Assembly: GCA_958450365.1 (NCBI GenBank)
Contig: CAUEEP010000211.1
Location: 496,001-560,000, forward strand
From: Mesorhabditis belari
Lineage: Eukaryota; Nematoda; Chromadorea; Rhabditida; Rhabditidae
Length of the DNA: 64,000 nt
Direction: 5' to 3'
The notes beneath the pieces are model-generated. The model searched no databases and was not told where the DNA came from. It saw only the letters and a program-made list of their open reading frames with translations. The translations under genes were made by a program, and so were the position numbers. Numbering within the stretch: the first letter of the stretch is position 1; the number at the start of each line of letters is the position of its first letter. This document shows, one piece after another, positions 1 through 12,000 of the stretch.

Positions 1-3000
1 ACTCATCAAATTCAGCTTTTAAGATAAACAAAACTATCTAAAGCTGAGTATTCTTATAAAAGTTTATAATTATATCAATTTTAAGTCTTTGCAAGTCTTT
101 TTCTTGGCAATATATCACCAGAATGAACTCAAATGCCTCTTCGCTTGAATTTTCTCGGTATTCCTTTAAACAAACCCGTCAAAATGATTGATTTCCAATT
201 TTTCGTCACCGATTTGATCACATTTTGGAGAGTGTCTTCGGAGGCGACAATGTCAAATAGCTGAAGTTAGGGTTTATGAGATGAAAAATATAAAAATAAT
301 CGATTTAATTCCATATCTATATTAATCAAATAGCTAATTCAATACCTAATTCAATAACTAATTCAATAGCTAATTCAATAGCTAATTCAATAGCTAATTG
401 AATAGCTAATTCAATATCTATTTCAATATCTTTCAATATCCCTATCTTTCTAATTCCAAACTCACTAGGAAAGCATAGAAAAACGGATGAATGAAGAGAC
501 CGGCGATGCACAAAAAGAGATACACCAAATGGTAGTAGAGATCACGATCCGTTAGTCGTTCTTTCCAATTTCTGAAAACAGAATTCTGAATTTTTTTTAC
601 ACGAATAATGTGGTATAAACAATATACAAGCAGCCCTAAATGTAGGGAAAAAACTCATAGATATGGAAAAAAGAACCAAAAACCTGGCCAGCGAGATTGA
701 CCTTTTGACTAAGAGACAGGGGGCTTAGCTCTTAGTCAGAAGTCTCTTAGTCAGAAGTCTCTTAGTCAGAAGTCTCTTAGTCAGAAGTCTCTTAGTCAGA
801 AGTCTCTTAGTCAGAAGTCTCTTAGTCAGAAGTCTCTTAGTCAGAAGCTATGGTGCCAGTATCACAAGCCTTTTGAAATGCAATTTTCAAAGTCCACAAT
901 TCTCTTTATCAGCCGAAAAATCTCTAACGACGGGTTCTTCTAGCTGGATGTTTGGGGGTGAGGGGGAGTTACCGTGGCGCCGTCGAGAGCGCCCACACGG
1001 TCCGGGTTCGAGTGCCGGGTGTTTCACCGAGCTTTGATTCTTTTAAATTTTTTTGAAATGGCACAACTACAATATATTCTAAGGTTTTCTAAAAAGTTTT
1101 GGCTTTATTGGTCAAAGATGGCTGAGAAAATGCCCGTTAAAACAAAGAGACGGTAGCTTTTTGTTTGTTTATATTGTTTATATTGTTTATATTGTTTTGC
1201 TTTTTGTTTATAAACCCACTTATCCACCAATCCTCGATTCGAGACGAAAGCTGTGATGTGAATGATCTTGTTGATGATCTGCAAAAGTTTTTAAAGTGTA
1301 TGTGGATTAGATTCGATTATAAACAAAGTCAACTCAACGTTGAAAATCTATAAAAGCCTCTACTAAGAAATTGACCGAATGAATTTCTCCGAAAATTTCA
1401 CTATATACCAAACATTTTGTGCTCTATCTTTTATCTATAAACACGAAGATAGGTTTCCTTAGCGCAAAGTGTCTAAACCCGATCATTAGCTGACTAGCTG
1501 ATTTCATCTTCTCAAAAAAAAAATCTATAAATAAGTCATTTGTAAACCCGTTTAAATGTTATTTTGCAGAGAAACGATTGATTATTTCTCGTTTCTAATG
1601 AGAATAAATCATAGTTTAATTGGTGAATTTCTTTGATTTTAAATGGAAGAGTTCAAGAAAAAAAGAAATCCCGAAAACTCGCTTTTTGATCACTTTTGAG
1701 CCTAATATAAGCCAAATAGAAGTCAAATTTGATTTCATTTTTGTTTATAAGATAAATACGCTTACCGTAAATACTGTAATGGTACCCCACTCCCCTCGTA
1801 CAGTCGCGTAGTTGCAAAAGTTTTTTCGTATTTCAAAAGTCGCAAAAGTTTTTTAGTATTTCATTTTTTTCAAAGCGCCCGTACTTTCAAAAAATGCGTA
1901 TTTGGTATCAAAAAATAGCCCTGAATTTCAGCTATTTTTTGATACCTAAACGAGCATTGTAGCCTAAACCAGTGTCGAGAAAGACGCGTTTTTTCGGGAT
2001 GGTTGCGTAGTCTAACTTTAAACATCTCGTTCTCCGCGCTGCTTCATGCTACAATGCGCGCTTAGGTATCAAAAAATAGCCCTGAATTTCAGCTATTTTT
2101 TGATACCAAAACGAGCATTGTAGCCTAAACCAGTGTCGAGAAAGACGCGTTTTTTCGGGATGGTTGCGTAGTCTAACTTTAAACATCTCGTTCTCCGCGC
2201 TGCTTTATGCTACAATGCGCACTTTGGTATCAAAAAATAGCTGAAATTCAGGGCTATTTTTTGATACCTACGCGAGCATTGTAGCATAAACCAGTGTCGA
2301 GAAAAACTCGTTCAAAGCTAGACTACGCAACGCTCCGCATCGTCATTATGGGGGTGGGGTACTATTACAGTATTTACGCTTAGGATATCTACCTGAAATA
2401 TTCCAATAATCCATAGAGCAGGCACCAATCCGATCACATTCATCAGAAGAGTCGAAAAAGAAAACATAAAGAAAGCGATACACCACATGAAACCCCAAGA
2501 AGTCCCGACAGCTGAGCTGGAATTAAAAAATTCGATATAAAACGGCTTATTTACTTTACTTACTTTAGGATTATTTAATTAAATGCTAATTTTCTTTTTT
2601 TTTTTTATTAATTTACTCAAATTTAACAAACTCACGTGTCATCCCATCGAAAATAAAGAAAAGCAAGCGAGCCGAAAGCTCCCGCCAACACAGAGGTATC
2701 AGGATGAGTGTAAGGCACTGTAAATAGATATAGATAGATAGATACAGTACTGGACAATGAAATATGATATTTGAAAAAAAGATCGACACTTTCGCGCGTC
2801 TGTAACTCCGTTGTCTTTGAGTTTAAACTATTAGTGTTATACATTTTCTGAAAGCTCTTTTCAATGGCTGCACAATGGTAATATTAATATTTAGAAATAC
2901 GGTAAAGACAATGGAGTTACAAACGCGCGAAAGTGACGATCGTTTTTTCAAATATGATTTTTCATTTTCCAGTAGTGTAGATAGATAGATAGATTAATAT

Positions 3001-6000
3001 TCGAAAATAAAGAAAAGCTAGCGAGCCGAAAGCTCCTGCTAACACAGAGGTATCAGGATGAGTGTAAGGCACTGTAAATCGATCAAAAATTCATGTATTG
3101 ATCGATTAATATTCTAGTTTATCAGAAAAACTTTATCCAAATTTGATCCAAACAAACCGTCATCTCTCTCAAACGGGAAATGAAGAGCAACAATGATATT
3201 GACGAGAATTGCAAAGAAAAGACACAGACGACCCCATAAACGGAGACGTTGAGTGCACCAAGAGAGAATTCGACGATCTGAATCATTGCACATTTGATTT
3301 GTTCTATCAGTCGCAAACTGACTTCAGCTCTACTTACAGCTCTACTCTACTTACAGCTCTACTGTACTTACAGCTCCACTCTACTCTACTTACAGCTCTA
3401 CTCTACTTACAGCTCTACTCTACTCTACTTACAGCTCTACTCTACTTACAGCTCTACTCTACTTACAGCCCCACTCTACTCTACTTACAGCTCTACTCTA
3501 CTTACAGCTCTACTCTACTTACAGCTCTACTCTACTTACAGCTCCACTCTACTCTACTTACAGCTCTACTCTACTTACAGCTCTACTCTACTCTACTTAC
3601 AGCTCTACTCTACTTACAGCTCTACTCTACTTACAGCTCTACTCAACTACTCAACTCAACAGCTCTATATTACAACTTCAATAGGAAGCTTACGTAGTAT
3701 GAAAGTATGAAACTCTATGGTTCATTCACACAGAAACCAGAGTCTTATTGAAGTACCAGTTAAGAAACCAGTTATTGAAGTATTAGGTTGGCCGGAAAGT
3801 TCTTTCCGTTTTTTGCCCGCTAGATCTAACTTTTTATTTTACGCATCAAAAATGGCAAATAAAAAAAACAGAATTTATCTACTCGAAGGAGACATCAATA
3901 ACATCCTGCCATCAATAACATCCTGCCGCTTATCCGGCAACAAATAGATTCCGATAGAACCGATAGAACAGAACAAAACCGATAGAACAAAAACTCACGT
4001 GGCTTCGAATCGTAAAACTGAGTGAGTGACAAGTGCACCATCGGACTACTATCTGTTCAGGTATTTTGTCCAGAATTGTCCGATTATCATTTTTTCAGGT
4101 CTCTGGAGCATCATTTGCGTGGAAAGATGTTTCAAAACGTCGAGGAAATACTGTCACTCACTCAGTTTTTCGATTCGAAGCCACGTGAGTTTTACCGCCG
4201 CGGAATCTATTTGTTGCCGGATAAGTGGCAGGATGTTATTGATGTTGACGGCAGGATGTTATTGATGGCAGGATGTTCTTGATGTTGTTGATGTTATTGA
4301 CGTCTCTTTCGAGTAGATAAATTCTGTTTTTTTATTTGGCGTTTTTGATGCGTAAAATAAAAAGTTAGATCTAGCGTCAAAAAACGGAAAGAACTTTCCG
4401 GCCAACCTAATACTTACAATTAACTGATGGAATATTGAATCCTTGAAATCCTTTAATCCTTTAACTTACTTTGTAGCTTCTCTTGCCATCTCATTTCCTC
4501 ATACAATTCTTCCCATTGCTCGAAGAATTCGGTTACTTTTGAGCCCTGGAAATAGCGTTTTGAGCGTTTTGAGCGTTTCTCTTTTCGATCAAGATTCTTG
4601 GGTTCTATTAGGTTGGAAAGAAAGAAAGTTCTCCGAAAGAGTTTGTCTAGAATTTCTTAAAAACGAATCCGCCAATTCAAGGAACATTTTGTTCTATTAT
4701 TTAAATTTTGGAAGAATTGATGGGTTGATTTTTGAGAAATCACCGTGCAAACTTTTTTCGAGAACTTTCTTTTCAACTTTTTCGATAATTTCCTTTTTCC
4801 ATACCTGTGCATCTCTTTCCGTATTTTCATAAACGAATTGTTTCGTTTCTTTCGTGAGAAAAGAGCATGTTGGATGAATTGGGAAAACGACTCGTTCAAG
4901 TGTTCGATCACGGCGAACAATCTGTGAAAAAAAAAATGGATGGATCTTTCGATAAAACTATCTCTAAATAAAGTAAAGAGCTCTAAAATCGATCTCTAGA
5001 TAAATCTAGATTCTTTCTTAATTCTTCTTTATCTTTCTGAACCTCAATCTGTGCCGTGTGATCCTTGTAGAAGCGAAGAGCTTCTCGATTTTCGTCACCT
5101 AAGAAACACGAATAGGTTTTAGGATCGTTTTTCATAAAACTTTACTTTTATGCTCATCCTCTGGATCTAACCAGTGTTCCAATTCATCTGAATGTCTTGC
5201 CAACTGATGCGCCAGAATGTAAATATTGTGACCGACCTGGGAAATTGATTGGATTGGATAAGAATTGATAAGAATTGATAAGAATTGATTAGAATTGATA
5301 AGAATTGATAAGAATATAAGAATTGATTAGAATTGATAAGAATTGATTAGAATTGAGAAGAATTGAGAAGAATTGAGAAGAATTGAGAAGAATTGAGAAG
5401 AATTGATTAGAATTGATTAGAATTGATACCGTAAATACTGTAATAGTACCCCACCCCCTCGTACAGTCGTGTAGTCGCAAAAGTTCTTTAGTATTTTGAT
5501 TTTTTTCAAAGCGCCCGTACTTTCAAAAAATGCGTCTTTGGTATCAAAAAATAGCCCTGAATTTCAGCTATTTTTTGATACCTACGCGCGCATTGTAGCC
5601 TAAACCAGTGTCGAGAAAAACTCGTTCAAAGCTAGACTACGCAACACTCCGCGCCGTCATTATGGGGGCGGGGTACTATTACAGTATTTACGGTAAGAAT
5701 TGAGAAGAATTGATTAGAATTGATAAGAATTGATAGGAATTGATAGGAATTGATAAGAATCAACAACAATCAATAAGAATAAAAACTCTTTACTCTACAA
5801 ATTGCTACAAAATGCTCTTTTTTACCGTACTTCTTTCGGATTGACGATCGTCGATTCGGAACATTTCCTATCATAATCCTCTTCTTTAATCTTTTCTTCT
5901 TCAATTATCGTCAAACTTCCTTCCACAGAAATCCCGGGTAGAGTTACTGTAATGGAAAAAAAAGTAGAAAATAGAGAAAAGAGAAAACTGGATGACTGTG

Positions 6001-9000
6001 AATGGTTTAAAGTTCCCAAATTCCTTTACCTTGATCCATTTTCACGGTTGGACCGTCCATTGAGCGAGGGCCGTTCATGTGAGGCGTCTAAATAAATCTA
6101 GTAATGAATACAAAAATAATTTTAGCTAAATCAAAAATTCGATTGCACCAAGTTTTAATGTGCGTTCCAGATAAGCTTAAATCAAAAAATCTTTAAAATT
6201 GGCCGCTTCAAGAAGGAGCTAGACCCTCGACAAGGTTCTGCAGTCACAGCTCCTTTTAAAAAAGGCCGATTTAAAAGATATTTTTGTTTAAGCTTATCTG
6301 GAATACACACTAAAACTTATTGCAATCAGATTTGATTTACCGAAAAATTTTTTCTTTGTGCCGGACTCGTCGTGTACCGTAATCCTACAGTAGACTGGAT
6401 ATTTAGGTATTCAATAGCTCTACAGTAAATGAACCTAATCATCAATCGAATGGATCTTCTACCGTATTCTTATCGTAGAGTGAATAACAGTCAATACATA
6501 AGTAATCGAAAAACAAACATGATTGAGGATGTCGCGTCGAACTTGCGCGATCTTTAGATCATTCGAATTCGACATTTTGTAGGCTTGGGTGATTGCGTGG
6601 ACCTGAACGAGTAAGATATTTATTTCAGAAAAATCTAAAACACAAAAAAATTTGCCCGGCGAGGACTCGAACCCGAGCAAAGATGGAATTCTCGCTTTGT
6701 ATGCAAGCACCTTACCCGCTAAGCCACCGCTTCCCATTGACAATACGTGAGAAAAGCCTTTTCAACTAATTAGGACATAATGAAATACTTCGAATGCTAA
6801 AAGAGCTAAAAGTCTTGGCTTTTGGCTGGCTCGGTTAAAAGGCTTTTCTCGGACCGTTCAGGCATGACCGGTTAGTCTAGAGGATAGGGGGCTTGTTTAC
6901 AAAGCGAGCTATTCCTTCTATGCTCGGGTTCGGATCCTCCGCTCGCTTTTTTTGGGTTTTTTTCTGATTTTAACCAAACTAAAAACAAATTTAGCGTTGT
7001 TAAGCCCTGTTTTTAAAGATTACGGTAATCAGATATCCCTTGACCCACCAATTGTTTCGGTCCTCCAGCCATATTCGTCATATTATGGAGGACTCTTTCC
7101 GAATTCTCGGAATCATGTCTCGATTCCATGATCGCCAATAGTAACTTCGAGGCATTACTCTTTATTTCTAGCGCTAAATCCATTCTCTCATCAGCCAGCG
7201 GTTTGATATCGTTAAGGACAAGGGAAATGATGATGTTTAATCCATTCTCTTGCATTGCCATCGTGTTCTAAAGGGTTTTAGTTACAGCAATGTTTACAGC
7301 AATGTTTACACGTTGACGACAATGGCGTTTTTGCGCAAACAATCGCATGGGACAACGTTGTTTTTTTTCGCCTGGGACATTGTCACCTGACATCAGGTGA
7401 CAATGTCCCAGGCGAACGAATATGTGTCAGACAGCATCAGGTGACAATGTCGTCAACGTGTTAAGAATTGATTTTGAAAAAGAAAAAAAACCTGATTTTC
7501 GTGGCAAGGTCCTTGACAAAACTCAGTCAATGTGTTCAGCGTTTGAGTGATTAAAGAAAAGTTGTGAACACCAATTTCCCCAAAAACTCCCAGTGAGCCC
7601 TTTGTTGAGCCACAAACCTGAAAGTTACTCGAGTTATCGTATTGGAAAAGTTTTGGGGCAATTATCTAGATCATTTACCCTCATCTAAATCGTCTAAAAT
7701 GAAAATCTTACCGTATCCAAGAACATCAAAGTGTCAGCGACGAGATTGTGATTTGCACGATCCGATTGTTTACGAATGAAATTCTAAAAGAAATTCGATT
7801 TTTTTTTTACAGAATTTCAACTATTTATAGATTTAAATCTAGACAATCTAGACAAAATAGTGATTTAATGCGATTCAAACCTGTAGTAAACTGTTGTGAT
7901 TCTCACATAACAACTGTAGGACTCGAAGGATCGGCTCAACAACAGCCACTTCTTTTGGAAGATCGTCTTTTGGTCTAGAGAATCGATTACGGTAGGAAAT
8001 GTGAATAATAACAACAAATTTGATGTTCAGCTTGATCGGATAAACATATCTGATTCACAAAGAAGTTCTAGACGGTTTAATTTTGCAGTAGTTTGTTTCA
8101 AAACTGGCAAAGCTAGAGAATATTTTTCGAATTTGGAATCATTCTTCCTTTCTTCCTTTCTTCTTTTCTTCTTTTCTTCCCTTCTTCCTTTCTTCTTCCC
8201 CTTTATCTTTCCCTCTTTTTCTAGGGAACTCAAGGTACTGAATAGCTCAGTGGTTGGTTGGAAAGCAAGGTCGAGGGTTCAATCCCTCTCTCCGGAATCT
8301 ACTTCTTTTTCGCTTCTTTAGGCTTCGAAACATATCCCGGCTACTGTAATCCATAACTAGACGTTACCGTAGCCCGTAACTAGACGTTGCCGTAACCCGT
8401 AAATAGACGTTACTGTAGCCCGTAGCTAGGCGTTACTGTAATCCATAACTAGACGCTACTGTAACCCGTAACTAGACGTTACCGTAACCCGTAATTAGAC
8501 GTTGCCGTAGCCCGTAAATAGACATTGCTATAATCTAGCTAGCTATGCGGTATGCTTAAAGACGCTCATGAAACGTGAACTAAAAGAAAGAGGTAGACCT
8601 GAGATTTAGAGGTTACGCTAGCCGGGCTTTACCGAGCCTGAATGGCAACTTGTAGCCCAAATACTATAGTCTAGGATACTGTAATTCTTATAAATCTTTC
8701 CTTAGCGGTAGGATTTACTAAAGTGCTACCTTTCCTCATCTTGATAGGGATTTATATCAGGCATACTGCCCATTTCCAACTCCATTCCACCATTTATCGA
8801 TGAGCCACGCGAAAATCTAAAAGGCAATTATTTTTACAGTAAATAGAGTCGATTTTGTTAATCTACATAATTCTATCTGTTAGTGAGTGCATTACACCGC
8901 AAAATCATTCATTTCTAGACAAATTACCCAGAAATTTCAGTGTGTAACTCACCCGGGTACGGTAAGTGGCACGTTTAGTCTGAAAGGGTTGTGCTAGATG

Positions 9001-12000
9001 TTCAGTTACGGTACTTAGAGTCTTTCTTCTCCTAATCTTCAACCTAGACTCACACTCGATAAAGCTAAAGTTCTTCCGCTTTTGTTGATTGAATACTTTA
9101 TACTTTTAAGTGCTGTGGTGAGTGCTTACTGTACTTGGAAGAGAGTTTAAAGTGAGTTAAGTCCGCTGTTTGCTAAAAGAATGAAAGTCCATAAAATGAA
9201 AGCCATTCCAGCTCATTTCAGAGATTTTTACCTAGGCGATAAGTTGAAAAACAACAAAGTTACAGTAGACTCAAAGTGCGGTCATGGCCGACTGGTTAAG
9301 AGTCTTGTCTCTTGATCGTTCAGTCCCACTGGGGTCGAGGGTTCAATCCCGCTGGCTAGATTTTTGTTTTTGTATGGGTTTTTCTCCTTCTAGAGAATGA
9401 TTCGAAAATAAAATCAATGAATCGATCAAATTGTCTATAAATATAGACAAGATTACGGTAGAAATAGGGGTAGAAATAGGGGGACAAGATTACGGTAGAA
9501 AACTTGAAGATATTCAGTCAACTCAAACCTTCCACTCGTCGTTCCCTCCGAAAACGAGGCAAACGGGTGATCAGCGTTGTTCGCATCGACGGATGGCGTC
9601 AAAACGGCTGATGCTAAAGAGATAAAGGATTACTGTAAGATTACTGTAAGGTTACGGTAGGATATTCGCAAAAATAAAGCACACAATAGCAATAAAAAGC
9701 ATGCCAAAGCTCGTGTACTTTGCGCTCATTGTAAATCCACGCCCCCTAGTGCACTGAAATTTCTGGAAATTTGCTAGAAAGGGTGCATTTACGAGAGCGC
9801 AAAGTACACGAATCTTGACTATCTTTTAGCCACACACCAAGCACCAAAAAGCCGGATGAATTTTTAAAGAGAAAGTTCAAGAGTTTAGACAAATTTTTAT
9901 ATTATTTTAGAAATTTAAAACAATTAAAACGAAAGTAAAATTATAAAAATTAGCATTTAAAAAGCTAAAAATTGACAAATTAACGGGGGTGGGACAAATG
10001 CGACCTTTTTTTTGCGCACCTGGACATTTGCGCACCTTTTTTTGCTGGAAAAGACCTTAGGCAAGGCCGTAGAGCTTCAAAAGTGTTTTCACATAAGGGA
10101 ATCGTATGCGTAGATTCCGAATTTCGACAAATCAAAGCAAACCACACCTCGCTGACACGTCAAATTTGGACTAAAAGGCAAAAACTACGCAACTTAACGC
10201 TTTCCGCAGTTTTTGCCTTTTAGCCCAAATTTGACGTGTCAGCGAGGTCTCGTTTGCTTTGATTTGTCGAAATTCGGAATCTACGCATACGATTCCCTTC
10301 TATGAAAACATTTTTGAAGCTCTACGACCTTTCCTAAGGCCTTTTCCAGCAAATGAAAAAGGTGCGCAAATGTCCAGGTGCGCAAAAAAAGGTCGCATTT
10401 GTCCCATCCCCCAAATTAACATTTAAAAAGCTAAAAATTAATAAATTAACATTTAAATTACTAAACTCTTCAACTTTTTCCTTTCTTTTTTCAACTTACA
10501 CCGTCGACTGACTTGTGTCGAGCTAGCTAAAGAGTTTTTTCTTTTTTTTTGTTGAGAAAAATCGACAGTTAAGGTTTTAGAAAAGGATTTCTGGGAGAAA
10601 GGAAAGAAATTTCCGCTTGCAAATCCGTTATTCAATCAATCAAACAATTAATTCAATCCGGTTAGTTTATTTTAACAACGGCACCGCAAATTTGCACACA
10701 TTACTCCTTAAGAAATCGCATACAAAATTTAGCGCATGGATGCCCCTCGGCGGTGAAAATCACCGAGAGATGGCGACCCGGCTCGAAACGTCCTGGAAAT
10801 AAGTGGAAATAAGTGCAAAATAAGTGCAAAATCGAGAGCGAATCGGTTTGGAATTGTGATTGCTTAAAGCTAGCTAACTTTAGCTAATGTATCCCTGAGC
10901 TTGAGCCTAAGCCTAAGCCTAACTTTTTAGGCTATATAATATAATAATATAATAATACTTTATTCAAACGATAAAGTGAAAGAAATCATAGAGAAATGCA
11001 CAGTGATACTTAATCATACAATACATACTGAAATCAATAAGCCAATTACTTACGGCAAAGAGCCACTAGATCTAAAGCATCGATACGTTTGTCAAAAATG
11101 TCAAAAAAATGTCAAAAATGTCTATGTCAAAAAAAGCCCAAAATCGACATGTCAGATCTCAAATTCCAGACACGAGATCGACCTGAAAATTTGCCAGGAT
11201 GCTCCTATGGGGGGCGCAGGCACAACACCAAACGGGTGTCCCTTAGCTCCGGGAACTCGCTGAGCTCCAAAAAATGGGGGTTCAGCCCAAACCCAAATAG
11301 ACTTAGTGCTAGGCGCTAGCCGCTAGCCTACGCACTAAGTCCAAGCCTAAGCTTAAGCCTAAGCCTAAGCCTAAGCCTAAGCCTAATTCCATCTTCGTTT
11401 TCTCGACCGTTTCTTAGCCGATTACATTTGAAATTTTGGGTCTATCCCAAAACAGCGCCGCCAAAACAACGCCGACCAAAACAGCGCCGCCAAAACAGCG
11501 CCGTACCCAAAACAGCGCCACCCAAAACAGCGACGAGCAAAAAAAAATTATTTTTAGATTTTTGCTTTTGCTTTTTCTTTGCTGTTTTTAACTTTTTCTG
11601 TCCACTTTTTGTGTTTTTAGGGTAAAAAAAGGCGGAGAAACCGGGTTTTTTTTAAGCTTTACGCATAGAAACCTGCGATAGCGTTTATAAAATTGATTTT
11701 AACCAAAAATAACAATTTTTTTTTCCTTTTACGGCCTGTTTTTTAACGTTTTCACTAACTTTTTATTTCTACTACGGATCACTTGAAAGCTCTAACCGTT
11801 TATGTTCATCATCGCTAGTGTTATGATGTTTCAGAGTCTCTTGGACTATTAATTTCATGCTATTTTAATGTTTTTTATGCATCGTTTAATTGTTATCGTT
11901 TATTGTTGTTGGTCGTGTTATTTTGAAATAAATTGTCAAAATTAAAAGCTGCTAATAAAAAAAAATGAGTGTACATTGTAAAAGAAAAAAACTTTGTTTT

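Noticed and set aside
6655..6946. Functional tRNA pair
   Set aside because: Both have abnormal anticodon loops and weak acceptor stems; kept as tRNA-like only.
9431..9625. Plus-strand frame of 64 codons
   Set aside because: Antisense to the itr-1 linker exon 9529-9613, which fits phase with both neighbours.
10732..10800. Possible hammerhead or HDV-like ribozyme
   Set aside because: The CUGANGA core is absent, and the expected pairings of either class could not be made by eye.
10937..11386. Possible chromosome end
   Set aside because: Only six or seven TTAGGC-type units, with gene exons on both sides; interstitial.
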